From JBBRNH01 sp038230415 (GTDB taxonomy: Bacteria > Bacteroidota > Bacteroidia > Cytophagales > Spirosomataceae): a DNA stretch of 64,000 nt. The stretch spans positions 4,665 through 68,664 of the forward strand of contig JBBRNH010000023.1 of the NCBI GenBank assembly GCA_038230415.1. The letters are read 5' to 3'. How positions within the stretch are numbered: the stretch's first letter is position 1; each line of letters starts with the position of its first letter. Made by a program: the position numbers and the translations under genes. Shown in pieces: positions 34,784-43,582 of the stretch. The notes beneath the pieces are model-generated. The model did not search any database. It had not been told where the DNA came from and was given only the letters and a program-made list of their open reading frames with translations.

Positions 34784-35884
34784 ATGAGCAAACTCCGTGT
34801 CCTGCTCATCAGCCCGGCCCACCCGCCCGATGACCCGCGTATTACCCTGAAAATTGCGCCCTCCCTGGCCCGGCATTATGACGTAATGTGTTTGCTGCCG
34901 ACCGTTCAATTTCCTCATTATCGGCACCTTTTGGCTCGGCTGCTGCTCGTTCATCCCGTTATTTTGTGGCATATTATCCGGCTCCGGCCCGCCGTGTTGC
35001 ACTTGTTCATGCCCGAACTGCTACCCATTGGCCTGGTCTGCCGGGCGTTTGGGGTGCAGGTGGTGTATGAGGTACAGGAAAATCTGCGGCTGAAATTCAA
35101 CCGGAAAACCCGCAATAATCACCTTGTTTTTCAGTGGTTTTTTGGGCTGTTTGAGCGGTTGGCCCGGCGGTTCTGCTACCATGTTTTTACCGAATCCAGC
35201 TACCTCGATACCTACACGAATCTGCGGCTACCGTCTGCCGTTGTCCAGAATTTCCCGGATGCTCCCGGTCTGTGTCTTCACAGACCTGAGATGCAGTCTG
35301 ACTCCGCCCCTAAGCCGTTGGAAAACAGGGCCTTTGCTTACCTCGGCTTAGTCAGTTTTGACCGGGGTCTGGGCGTTATGGTTCGGGCAATTGGGTTGCT
35401 AAAACCCCGCTATCCCGATGTGAGGCTGCACCTGATTGGCCGCTGCCATTTTGACCGGGCAGAACTTGAGGCCCTGCCTGAATTTCCGTCGGTGCGGGAG
35501 AACCTCGTTTTTCACGCCCATCTGCCCCACGCCGAAGCCTTGCCGATGGTAGCGCGGTGCCGGGCGGGGCTGGCCCTCCTGCAACCCGTTGGTGATTATC
35601 CCGGCTCATACCCCACCAAACTGTTTGAATACATGGCTCTCGGTTTGCCGGTGGTCGTGTCTGATTTTCCGCTATACCGCGCCGTTGTCGAATCAGCGGG
35701 GTGCGGTTATTGCGTAAACCCTGCCGACAAACACGCCATTGCCGACGCGCTGATGGTTTTGCTCGACTATCCTGAGAAGGCAATCCGAATGGGTGAAGCC
35801 GGAAAACGGGCCGTTGCCGAACGCTATACTTGGGCTGCTGAGGCCGAGAAGCTATTCAGTTTATACCAAAAAATAGTCTTATAG
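34784..35884 (+). CDS. Glycosyltransferase, GT4-like
   Basis: 366 aa. Group 1 glycosyltransferase with a GT-B fold: LLISPAHPPDDPRITLKIAP at the N-terminus, FAYLGLVSFDRGLGVMVRAI at the start of the nucleotide-sugar domain, and GDYPGSYPTKLFEYMALGLP VVVSDF holding the E of the EX7E-like motif. It probably adds a sugar to a cell-surface glycan at the cytoplasmic face. Neighbours are a DUF922-like protein and a KASIII enzyme, so no full polysaccharide cluster is present. Confidence 0.88.
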   Translation: MSKLRVLLISPAHPPDDPRITLKIAPSLARHYDVMCLLPTVQFPHYRHLLARLLLVHPVILWHIIRLRPAVLHLFMPELLPIGLVCRAFGVQVVYEVQENLRLKFNRKTRNNHLVFQWFFGLFERLARRFCYHVFTESSYLDTYTNLRLPSAVVQNFPDAPGLCLHRPEMQSDSAPKPLENRAFAYLGLVSFDRGLGVMVRAIGLLKPRYPDVRLHLIGRCHFDRAELEALPEFPSVRENLVFHAHLPHAEALPMVARCRAGLALLQPVGDYPGSYPTKLFEYMALGLPVVVSDFPLYRAVVESAGCGYCVNPADKHAIADALMVLLDYPEKAIRMGEAGKRAVAERYTWAAEAEKLFSLYQKIVL

Positions 35885-35969
35885 TAAGTCGTTTTGGCAT
35901 TGTTCCGCTATTTTGTCACACCCCTTCTGGGAAATACCTAATTTTCCGGCACATAATCTGTTGGTTGAT

Positions 35970-36911
35970 ATGTTTCTTGAACGAGTAAGCCACTACCTCC
36001 CCGAACTGGTGGTAGGCAATGACCATTTTACGCGGCTCAACGGCCTGTCTGACGAATGGATTACCGAGCGCACCGGCATCCGCGAGCGACGCAAAGCTCC
36101 CCCCGGCGAAAACACAAACACCATGGCCGTTGCCGCCGTGCAACGGCTCCAGGCGCAAACCGATTTGTCGGACGTTGATTTCATCGTTGGTGCTACCTAC
36201 ACTCCTCACGATACCATTGTTACCCTCGCCCACGCCGTGCAATACGCCCTCGGCATCAACGATATTCCCGTCGTCAGCATTTCGTCGGCCTGTTCGTCGC
36301 TGCTGAATGCCATCGAAATTGTGGAAGGGTATTTTGCCATGAACAAGGCCAGCCGCGCCCTCGTGGTGGTGTCGGAGCACAACACGGCCTACAACAACGA
36401 TACCGACACCGTATCGGGCCACCTGTGGGGCGATGGCGCGTCGGCCCTGCTACTGACCAAAACACAATCTACTGCCGGGGGTTTCCGGGTCAGCGAACTG
36501 ATAACGGGCGGAGCGGCCTGTAGTGGCAAAGCCACCGAAGCCGTTGTGATGAAACCCTTGGAACGAGGTATGATTATGCCTTTTGGCCGCGATGTGTTCC
36601 AGCAAGCCTGCACCTATATGCCCAAAGTGAGCAAACAGGTGTTAGACAAAGCGGGCCTAACCGTAGATGATATTGATTTCGTACTGCCCCATCAGGCCAA
36701 CCTCCGTATCTCGCGTAACGTGATGCAAACCCTGGGCCTGCCCGACGAAAAACTGCTCTCTAACATCGAACGGTTGGGCAATACGGGTTGCGCGGGTTGC
36801 GCCATTGCCCTGTCAGAAAATTGGGATCAGTTCAGGCCCGGTCAGCGGATTGTTGTTACTGTTTTCGGCGGAGGCTATTCCTTTGGGGCAATGCTGCTGG
36901 AGAGCGTATAG
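35970..36911 (+). CDS. 3-oxoacyl-ACP synthase III (KASIII) family protein
   Basis: 313 aa from the ATG at 35970 (MFLERVSHYLPELVVG). Thiolase-fold condensing enzyme: RTGIRERRKAPPGENT, catalytic Cys in SISSACSSLLNAIE, His in LPHQANLRI and Asn in RLGNTGCAG are in the correct order. The N-terminus and GDGASALLL fit FabH-like enzymes. It may start fatty acid or specialised acyl chains; a second FabH elsewhere would decide that. It is convergent with the helicase gene, with a long hairpin between. Confidence 0.9.
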   Translation: MFLERVSHYLPELVVGNDHFTRLNGLSDEWITERTGIRERRKAPPGENTNTMAVAAVQRLQAQTDLSDVDFIVGATYTPHDTIVTLAHAVQYALGINDIPVVSISSACSSLLNAIEIVEGYFAMNKASRALVVVSEHNTAYNNDTDTVSGHLWGDGASALLLTKTQSTAGGFRVSELITGGAACSGKATEAVVMKPLERGMIMPFGRDVFQQACTYMPKVSKQVLDKAGLTVDDIDFVLPHQANLRISRNVMQTLGLPDEKLLSNIERLGNTGCAGCAIALSENWDQFRPGQRIVVTVFGGGYSFGAMLLESV

Positions 36912-36948
36912 AGACGGATTTTAATTTTATACCGGCAAGTATTCATTG

Positions 36949-37005
36949 GCACGAATAAGCGGCTGCAAAACCAACATCATCTTGGTTTTGCAGCCGCTTA
37001 TTCGT
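36949..37005. terminator. 25-bp perfect hairpin between convergent genes
   Basis: Perfect 25-nt arms (36949-36973 and 36981-37005) with a 7-nt loop CATCATC lie between the KASIII stop (36911) and the helicase stop (37020). It probably ends both transcripts, although neither side has a long T run. Confidence 0.75.
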
Positions 37006-37019
37006 GGGCTTCTAAAGTA

Positions 37020-38624
37020 TCAACCCTCCACCGGCAAACCGGCATCGCCCGGTCCACCCGAATCCGTTTTGCCCCGGTTGTTGGATTTGCGCCGACGCGG
37101 TTTCTTCGGTTTTTCGCTTCCGTCTTCCCTCAATTGTGGTCCCGCCATCGGTTGTGAACCAGTCGTAGCGTCAAAAAGTGGAGCAATCAGCGAAACCGGA
37201 GCCGATGGTGTGGTATCAACGGTCTGCGACGGAGCCGGGCGCGGAGGGCGGGGCGTGTTGTCGCGGCTTCGGTCGCGATTGCCACCACCGTTGCTGCCCC
37301 GGTTGTCGGAGCGGGGTCGGTTATCGCGGTTGCCGCTGCCACCGCCATCGCGACCACCACCGGAGCCGTTACGCCGGTCGTTGTTGCCGCGACCACCACC
37401 GCCACTGCTGCCACCCGGACGGCCACCACCACCGCTGCGGCTGTCGCCCCGGCCCATTTCGCGGAACCGTTTGGGGTCAAAATCAGGGGGCGGGCCGTAG
37501 CCAAGTTCTTCGGTAAGGGCCTGTTTATCGAACGTTCGCTCTAAGAGTTTCTCGATTTTGACGACGCGCTGCTGATCGTTTTCGTTCACAAACGTAATCG
37601 CCATGCCATCGCCCCCGGCGCGGGCCGTGCGGCCAATGCGGTGAACGTAATCTTCGGCATCGCGCGGCACGTCATAATTCACTACGTGGCTCAGGCTGTC
37701 AATGTCAATGCCGCGAGAGAGTACATCGGTTGCCACCAAAATCGGGAACTGCTTGTTTTTGAAGCCCCGTAGCACCCGTTCGCGGTCGTCCTGCTCAATG
37801 TCTGACGAGATACCATGCGCCACAATGCCGAGCTTGTTGATCTCGCGCACAATAGCGTTTACCTCTGACTTGCGCGAGGTGAACAGCACCATGCTCTGGG
37901 CGTTGGTTTGCTGAATCAGGTGCATGAGCAAGGGCAGTTTCTGTCGGTCGTTCGCCATGTAAAAACGCTGGTCAATTTTCTCGGCAGGTTTCGATACAGC
38001 GAGCCTGATTTCTTCGGGCGCGTTGAGAATCTGTTTCGAGAAATCGCGGATGCGGTTGGGCATCGTGGCCGAAAACAGCAGCGTTTGGCGGGGCGTGGGC
38101 AACTGCCGCACAATTTTCAGGATGTCGTCCGAAAACCCCATGTCGAGCATTTTATCGGCTTCATCCAGCACGAGGTAATTCAGTTTGCTGAAATCCACGT
38201 AGCCGAGTTGCATATGGGCCATGAGTCGGCCCGGCGTAGCAACAATAATGTCGGCTCCGGTGGTGAGGGCGGTGCGTTGCTGATCCCAGTTTTCGCCCTT
38301 GCCGCCCCCGTAAAGAGCCAAACTCGTGGCCGACACGAAGTAAGCAAACCCTTCGACCTGCTCGTCAATCTGCTTGGCGAGTTCGCGGGTTGGCACTAAG
38401 ATCAGGGTGCTGGTGTGGGTGAAACCGCCGTGCGAAATCCGGTCGAGGAGGGGGATGAGGTAGGCCGCCGTTTTGCCGGTGCCGGTCTGGGCGCAGGCGA
38501 TGAGGTCTTTACCGTCGAGAATCAGGGGGATTGCCAGCTCCTGAATGGGCGTGGCCTGTTGGTAGTTCATGGCATCCACGCCGGCCAGCAGGTCGTCGTG
38601 GAGGTCGAATTGGTCGAAAGTCAA
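37020..38624 (-). CDS. rhlE: DEAD-box RNA helicase, RhlE type
   Basis: 534 aa. All helicase motifs are present: Q motif ATPIQELAIP, AQTGTGKT (I), PTRELA (Ia), DEAD (II), SAT (III), ILVATDVLSRGIDI (V) and HRIGRTARAG (VI). From about residue 400 comes a low-complexity tail rich in Gly, Arg, Asn and Ser (GGGGRPGG, GGGRDGGGSG, RSDNRGSNGG), ending in a basic RRRKSNNRGK segment that should bind RNA and be disordered. Role: RNA remodelling in ribosome assembly, cold response or RNA decay. Confidence 0.92.
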   Translation of the reverse strand: MTFDQFDLHDDLLAGVDAMNYQQATPIQELAIPLILDGKDLIACAQTGTGKTAAYLIPLLDRISHGGFTHTSTLILVPTRELAKQIDEQVEGFAYFVSATSLALYGGGKGENWDQQRTALTTGADIIVATPGRLMAHMQLGYVDFSKLNYLVLDEADKMLDMGFSDDILKIVRQLPTPRQTLLFSATMPNRIRDFSKQILNAPEEIRLAVSKPAEKIDQRFYMANDRQKLPLLMHLIQQTNAQSMVLFTSRKSEVNAIVREINKLGIVAHGISSDIEQDDRERVLRGFKNKQFPILVATDVLSRGIDIDSLSHVVNYDVPRDAEDYVHRIGRTARAGGDGMAITFVNENDQQRVVKIEKLLERTFDKQALTEELGYGPPPDFDPKRFREMGRGDSRSGGGGRPGGSSGGGGRGNNDRRNGSGGGRDGGGSGNRDNRPRSDNRGSNGGGNRDRSRDNTPRPPRPAPSQTVDTTPSAPVSLIAPLFDATTGSQPMAGPQLREDGSEKPKKPRRRKSNNRGKTDSGGPGDAGLPVEG

Positions 38625-38692
38625 GGTACAGTGTTGTTAGATGAAAAATACTGACCTTGTGCTACCCGGCCAGCTAACCGCTTGATTGGTAG

Positions 38693-38700
38693 CAAAGATA
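38693..38700 (-). promoter_or_regulatory. Possible -7 box for the RhlE-type helicase gene
   Basis: TATCTTTG on the minus strand fits TAnnTTTG and is 69 bases upstream of the ATG at 38624. The -33 position falls in the neighbouring inverted repeat and has no TTTG. Confidence 0.33.
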
Positions 38701-38709
38701 GCGAAAAAA

Positions 38710-38801
38710 GTAGAGATGCATCCTTGCGGCTCCTGCGTCTTGCCGCTGGATGGATGCTGAGTAAAACCATCCGGCGGCAAGACGCAAGGATGTGTCTCTA
38801 C
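38710..38801. repeat. GTAGAGA-type inverted repeat
   Basis: Left arm 38710-38753 and right arm 38767-38801 are complementary (GTAGAGAYRCATCCTTGCG ... CTTGCCGCYGGATGG) apart from a 9-nt insertion in the left arm and a few substitutions. The right arm supplies the TAG stop codon of the SusD gene (38798-38800). Confidence 0.75.
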
Positions 38802-40231
38802 TTACTCCACCACATTTTCAGTTTCATGGTGTTGGGGCCACCCATGCGGGCGAGTGCAGCTTTGAAATTCTCGCCATTTAGGTTTTCCTCCGATGCGGGG
38901 TAAGGGAGCCGCTGCGGAATCTGCCCTTCGTTGTAGCTGACGGTTGGGGCTTTCAGGACCGGGATGCCCGTCCGCCGAACCTCCGTCCAGGCTTCCAGGT
39001 CCTGCCCAAACAGAGCCAGCCATTTTTGCTCCAGCACCTGCGTCAGACCCGCCGTACCCGTTTGCAGCGCAGCAGTTTTCAGGTAATCGGCGGGGAGGGT
39101 TGCGCCAAACTGCGTCATAGAAGCCTTAATACCTGCTTCGTAGGCCGTTGCTGCGTCTCCGGCGGCTGTTACGCCTTTCAGCGCGGCCTCAGCCTTGATA
39201 AAATTCAGTTCGGCAAAACTCATCAACACGCCCGGTACGCGGGCCGCGGTGAAATAATCGCCGATTTTCGAGGTTTTCGCCAGGCCCAGGTTGCCCGCTT
39301 CGGTGTTGGTCAGGCCGTTGGCAACGCCCACATACTTGCCCGTTGTGGCATCTTTATTGGCAAAAACGGCCAGTCGCGGGTCGTTAAGGGCCGTGAGCCG
39401 GTCGGTCAGTGATTTCGACACGCGGTGGTCGTCGCGGGTTTTGCGGTTCTGATTCACCGGGTTGTTGTTGGGTGCATCGGCCAGATACAGCAGCTGCACA
39501 TTGTCGGCGTTGCTGGCTAAAACGGGGTATTTGGCCGGGTCGCCCAGAATACGGGCCATCTCGGTTTTGGCGTTGATGGGCGCGTCGGCTTTGTCGAGCA
39601 TTCGGTTCAGGAGCCGCAAACTCAGCGAATTGGCAAACTTTTTCCAGAGCGTCATATTGCCGCCGAACAGGATATCGCCGTCTTTGTTCACGGTCTTGGC
39701 ATTGATGAGATCATTGGCCGTTTTCAGGTCGGCCACCAGCCCGGCATATACGTCTTTCTGCGCGTCATACTTGGGGTAAGTCGTGCCTTTGGTGCCAAGC
39801 AGGGCTTCTTTATACGGAATATCGCCATAGACATCGGTGAGTTGCGCGAAGGCATAACTCCGCATAATCAGCCCGATAGCCTGGTAGTTTTCGTTGTTGC
39901 CCGCCTTGCCGAGTTCGATAATCTTCTGAAAATCACCGTTAGCCTCCACATACAGGTTTTGCCAGGGCGTGTCCTGCGTGTCGGTCGTGAAGTTATACTG
40001 GTCAATTTCGGTGTACTGAATCCGGGCCAAGTGCTGCGACCACAGCGGCCCCACATCTAACCCCAGCGAACCGCCCACCACCGAGTTCACGGCCAGTTTG
40101 ATACCATGTGGCATGAGCAGTTCGGGCGGCAAACTGGTGGGGTCGTTGGGGTTGGCGTTGATGGCATCGAAGTTGTTCTCGCAGGCCGTGAGCGCGAAAA
40201 ACGAGAGGGCAAGAAGGAGTGTCTTTTTCAT
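38798..40231 (-). CDS. SusD/RagB-family outer-membrane lipoprotein
   Basis: 477 aa. The lipobox LTAC follows MKKTLLLALSFFA. It is a SusD-like (SusD_2 type) TPR-rich glycan or nutrient-binding lipoprotein: FDAINANPNDPTSLPPELLM at the N-terminus, RSYAFAQLTDVYGDIPYKEA, and C-terminal GQDLEAWTEVRRTGIPVL. It caps the SusC barrel encoded 18 bp upstream and delivers its substrate. No glycosidase gene is adjacent, so the substrate is unknown; oligosaccharide or peptide are both possible. The stop codon is contributed by a repeat element. Confidence 0.93.
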   Translation of the reverse strand: MKKTLLLALSFFALTACENNFDAINANPNDPTSLPPELLMPHGIKLAVNSVVGGSLGLDVGPLWSQHLARIQYTEIDQYNFTTDTQDTPWQNLYVEANGDFQKIIELGKAGNNENYQAIGLIMRSYAFAQLTDVYGDIPYKEALLGTKGTTYPKYDAQKDVYAGLVADLKTANDLINAKTVNKDGDILFGGNMTLWKKFANSLSLRLLNRMLDKADAPINAKTEMARILGDPAKYPVLASNADNVQLLYLADAPNNNPVNQNRKTRDDHRVSKSLTDRLTALNDPRLAVFANKDATTGKYVGVANGLTNTEAGNLGLAKTSKIGDYFTAARVPGVLMSFAELNFIKAEAALKGVTAAGDAATAYEAGIKASMTQFGATLPADYLKTAALQTGTAGLTQVLEQKWLALFGQDLEAWTEVRRTGIPVLKAPTVSYNEGQIPQRLPYPASEENLNGENFKAALARMGGPNTMKLKMWWSK

Positions 40232-40249
40232 GGTTGTCAGGTCGTTGAA

Positions 40250-43200
40250 TTAAAAAGTAAAGCCCAGATTAAACCCGATACTGCGGGCCGAGGGAATGTT
40301 GCCGTTCTCGAAACCCTGCACGTTGCCGTCGCCGTAGTAGCTCGTTTCGGGGTCAATGTGCGGCACCTTGCTGTGTAACAAGGCTAAGTTGCGGCCCACC
40401 AAAGCAAACGTCGCACCCTTCACCCCAATCCGCGACAGCAACCGCACCGGCAACGCCACCGACAGCTTGGCCTCGCGCCATTTGATGTAGTCGGCATCGA
40501 ACATATAGGCTTCGTTGTTATTGCGGTTGTAAAAATTGTGGTAGTAATCTTCGGGTTGCACCACCGCTTTGGTGTTCGGCGCGTAGCTGAAAGTGCCATC
40601 GGCGTTTTTGGTTTCCACCACGCCCTGCCCCACAATATTCCCCTCCCGACCGGGCAGCGTTTCTTTTAAAACACCCGTGTATCGCCCGATGTTGACCGAG
40701 TGCGCGAACAACTGACCACCCATCCTGACATCGAATAACGTGCTGAACGTGAACGCCTTATAGGTGAATGAGTTCTGAATACCGCCCGTCCATTTCGGCA
40801 TGATATTCCCGATTACCTTCCGGTCTGACGACATGACGGGGTAGCCCGTGGCCGGGTCAAAAATCAGACTTCCCGATGGGTCTCGCCGGTAGTACGTGCC
40901 GTAGAAATTGCCGTATGCGTAGCCGGGCCGGGCCTCCAGAATCACGTTGCGGAGCAGCGCACCCGTATTGATCTGGTAGTTGGTCAGCCCGCCGAGGTCA
41001 ATCACTTCCGAGCGGTTGCGGGCGTAGTTGACCGTGACATCCCAGCGGAAACCGGCGGTTTTTATGGGTGAGCCGCTTAACTCAACCTCCCAGCCCGAAT
41101 TACGAATCTGCCCGGCGTTGATGATGCTGTTGAAATAGCCCGAACTCTGCGGCACGTTGGCCCGCAAAATCTGGTTCGAGGTCTTTTTGTCGTAATACGT
41201 CACCTCGGCGTTGATGCGGTTCTGAAACAGCCGCGTTTCGATACCTACCTCGGTGGCCTGGGTCATTTCGGGTTTCAGGTTGCTGTTGAAAATCAGGTTG
41301 TTTTCCGAAAACGTCGTCGTGGTTCCCCAGGGCGATTCTGCCGTAAACACCTGTTGCAAACTATACGGGTCGGTGTCGTTACCAACCTGCGCCCAGCCCG
41401 CCCGCAGTTTCAGGTAAGGCAGCGTACTACTCTGAAAACCAAGCATATCCGTCAGCACCGCCGAGGCCGATACCGACGGGTAAAAGTAGCTGCGGTTGCC
41501 CGCCGGGAGCGTACTCGACCAGTCGTTGCGGGCCGTAACGTCTAAAAACAGGTAGTCTTTGTAGGAGAACCCCGCCGAGCCATACAGCGAGTTGACCATC
41601 TTGCTGGTCATCCGGTTATAAACGTTCACCTGCACCGCCGAGTTGGCAATGTTGTAGAGGTTCGGGATTTTGAGTTCGGGTGCGCCGAGGTAGTCGCGCT
41701 GAAAATACGTGAATCGCCGGTTGCCGCCCGCGTTGACGGTCACGCGCAGGTCGCCGAACTGCTTATCGCCGGTGATAAGAAAATCGGTGTTCATCTCGCG
41801 GGTGAACACGTTATCGTTAAAAAACTCGCCATTCACCAAGCCCACGCCCCGCGCCCGCTTGGTTGTCCGCCGATCCAGGCCGTAGTCCATGCCGGTGCGC
41901 CCCATAATGGTCAGCCACGATAACGGTTTGTATGTCAGTTGCGCGTTGCCCACCACGCGGTCTTTGTCGTTGGCGTAGGTCTGGCGGTTCAGCACATAAT
42001 AGGGGTTGTTCCAGTAGTTGCTGTTCCAGTTGCGGGCTACGGGCCATTGGCTGGGGTCGGTATCAGGCACCACGTCCTGTTTCAGGTCGTTAAGGTCAAC
42101 TTGCCGGCCAAACCACGTCCAGTATAAGTTCAGGTTCTGGCGGTTGTCGGAGCCATCGCGGATGTAGTTGATCGAGGCCCGTGCGGTGAGGTTTTTGGCG
42201 AGGGTATAGCCCGCGTTCAACGCCACCGTCGAGCGTTTGTAGTTGGTGTTGGGATACATTCCCTTCTGGTACAGGTTGGTGTATGACAGCCGGAAATCGC
42301 CCTTGTCGCTGCCGCCCGTAATCGCCACGTTTTGCGATGAGGTCACGCCCGTCTGGTGAAAGTTTTTTATGTTGTCGGGATTCGCCACCCAGGGTGTTGG
42401 AGTCCTGACACCGTTGGCATCAACCGGCGAATTATACTGCGGCAGCAGCCGTCCGTCGAGTTTTGGGCCCCAGCTTTCGTCCACGCCATCGGCAATACCA
42501 CCGCCCCGGCCATCCACGTAAGAAAATAGTCCTTTTGACCCCTGTCCGTATTCATTCTGGTAGTCGGGCAGGCGGAAAGGCCGTTCGGTGGTCACGTTCG
42601 AGTTTACCGACACGCCGAGTCCTTTGCTGTTTTTGCCCGATTTTGTCGTGACCAAAATCACCCCGTTGGCCGCCCGCGAGCCGTATAATGCGGCTGCGTT
42701 GGCTCCTTTCAGCACCGTAATCGTCTCGATATCATCGGGGTTGATGGCTGCCGCGCCGTTGCCGTAGTCCACCGTTACGTTGTTGGTATTGGTGGCCGCG
42801 CTGCTCGGCGAGGTGTTGTAAGAACCGTTGTCAATCGGGATACCGTCCACCACAAACAGCGGCTGGTTGTTGTTGCCGATTGAGTTGGCCCCGCGAATCA
42901 TAATCCGCGACGACGACCCCGGCTGCCCGTTGGAGTTGGTGACCTGCACCCCGGCAATCTTGCCCGACAGTGCGTTGAGCAGGTTGGTGGGCCGGGCCTG
43001 GGTCAGTTCAGACCCTTTCAGTTCCTGAACATTGTAGCCGAGGGCTTTTTTGTCGCGGGCAATGCCGAGGGCCGTGATAACCACTTCGCCGAGTTGCCCG
43101 GCATCTTCGGCCAGCGCAATATCGAGCATGGTGCGGTTGCCGAGGGCAATGTCCTGCGAGACATACCCGATATACGACACCACGAGCGTAGCGTCGGGGC

Positions 43201-43402
43201 TGGCCGAGAGCGTGAAGGTGCCATCGGCGTTGGTGGTGGCTCCGTTGGTGGTGCCTTTAATCACGACGTTGGCTCCGGGTAGCCCTTTTCCGTCGGTTTT
43301 TGAGAGAACGCGGCCCGTGACCGGGCGGGGCGTTTGGGCTAACCCGACGCTGATGGCTAAAAGCCAGAGCAGGGCGCATAAAGTGGTTGAGAACTGATTC
43401 AT
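40250..43402 (-). CDS. SusC/RagA-family TonB-dependent transporter
   Basis: 1050 aa from the ATG at 43402 (MNQFSTTLCALLWLLAISVG, signal peptide). Order: carboxypeptidase-regulatory-like domain (PRPVTGRVLSKTDGKGLPGA, about 25-110), plug domain with the SusC signature (GVQVTNSNGQPGSSSRIMIR, and LKGANAAALYGSRAANGVIL), then a 22-strand barrel ending in Phe (GFNLGFTF). It imports a ligand captured by the SusD protein across the outer membrane, driven by TonB. No anti-sigma/sigma pair adjoins it. Confidence 0.95.
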   Translation of the reverse strand: MNQFSTTLCALLWLLAISVGLAQTPRPVTGRVLSKTDGKGLPGANVVIKGTTNGATTNADGTFTLSASPDATLVVSYIGYVSQDIALGNRTMLDIALAEDAGQLGEVVITALGIARDKKALGYNVQELKGSELTQARPTNLLNALSGKIAGVQVTNSNGQPGSSSRIMIRGANSIGNNNQPLFVVDGIPIDNGSYNTSPSSAATNTNNVTVDYGNGAAAINPDDIETITVLKGANAAALYGSRAANGVILVTTKSGKNSKGLGVSVNSNVTTERPFRLPDYQNEYGQGSKGLFSYVDGRGGGIADGVDESWGPKLDGRLLPQYNSPVDANGVRTPTPWVANPDNIKNFHQTGVTSSQNVAITGGSDKGDFRLSYTNLYQKGMYPNTNYKRSTVALNAGYTLAKNLTARASINYIRDGSDNRQNLNLYWTWFGRQVDLNDLKQDVVPDTDPSQWPVARNWNSNYWNNPYYVLNRQTYANDKDRVVGNAQLTYKPLSWLTIMGRTGMDYGLDRRTTKRARGVGLVNGEFFNDNVFTREMNTDFLITGDKQFGDLRVTVNAGGNRRFTYFQRDYLGAPELKIPNLYNIANSAVQVNVYNRMTSKMVNSLYGSAGFSYKDYLFLDVTARNDWSSTLPAGNRSYFYPSVSASAVLTDMLGFQSSTLPYLKLRAGWAQVGNDTDPYSLQQVFTAESPWGTTTTFSENNLIFNSNLKPEMTQATEVGIETRLFQNRINAEVTYYDKKTSNQILRANVPQSSGYFNSIINAGQIRNSGWEVELSGSPIKTAGFRWDVTVNYARNRSEVIDLGGLTNYQINTGALLRNVILEARPGYAYGNFYGTYYRRDPSGSLIFDPATGYPVMSSDRKVIGNIMPKWTGGIQNSFTYKAFTFSTLFDVRMGGQLFAHSVNIGRYTGVLKETLPGREGNIVGQGVVETKNADGTFSYAPNTKAVVQPEDYYHNFYNRNNNEAYMFDADYIKWREAKLSVALPVRLLSRIGVKGATFALVGRNLALLHSKVPHIDPETSYYGDGNVQGFENGNIPSARSIGFNLGFTF

Positions 43403-43479
43403 AGTACAGGGGTTGTATTTACAGAAAATTTTAATATTTCCGAAATCAAGCAAATAATCCCTGTCGTGTCAAGCGATAA

Positions 43480-43525
43480 ACAGAATATTATTTTAGAGTT
43501 TATGATAAAGACAGAATATTATTTT
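43480..43525. promoter_or_regulatory. Twin direct repeats between susC and the divergent unit
   Basis: The 15-mer ACAGAATATTATTTT occurs at 43480-43494 and again at 43511-43525, 31 bp apart (about three helical turns), each preceded by GATAAA or GATAAAG. They lie in the AT-rich 180-bp divergent intergenic region, 78 bp from the SusC ATG and 58 bp from the ATG at 43583. An operator for a transcription factor acting on one or both sides is the obvious reading. Confidence 0.55.
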
Positions 43526-43582
43526 TTAATTTCAATTTAATCTAAAATAATCAATATTGTGGTCGAAATACGTGAGGCTCAA

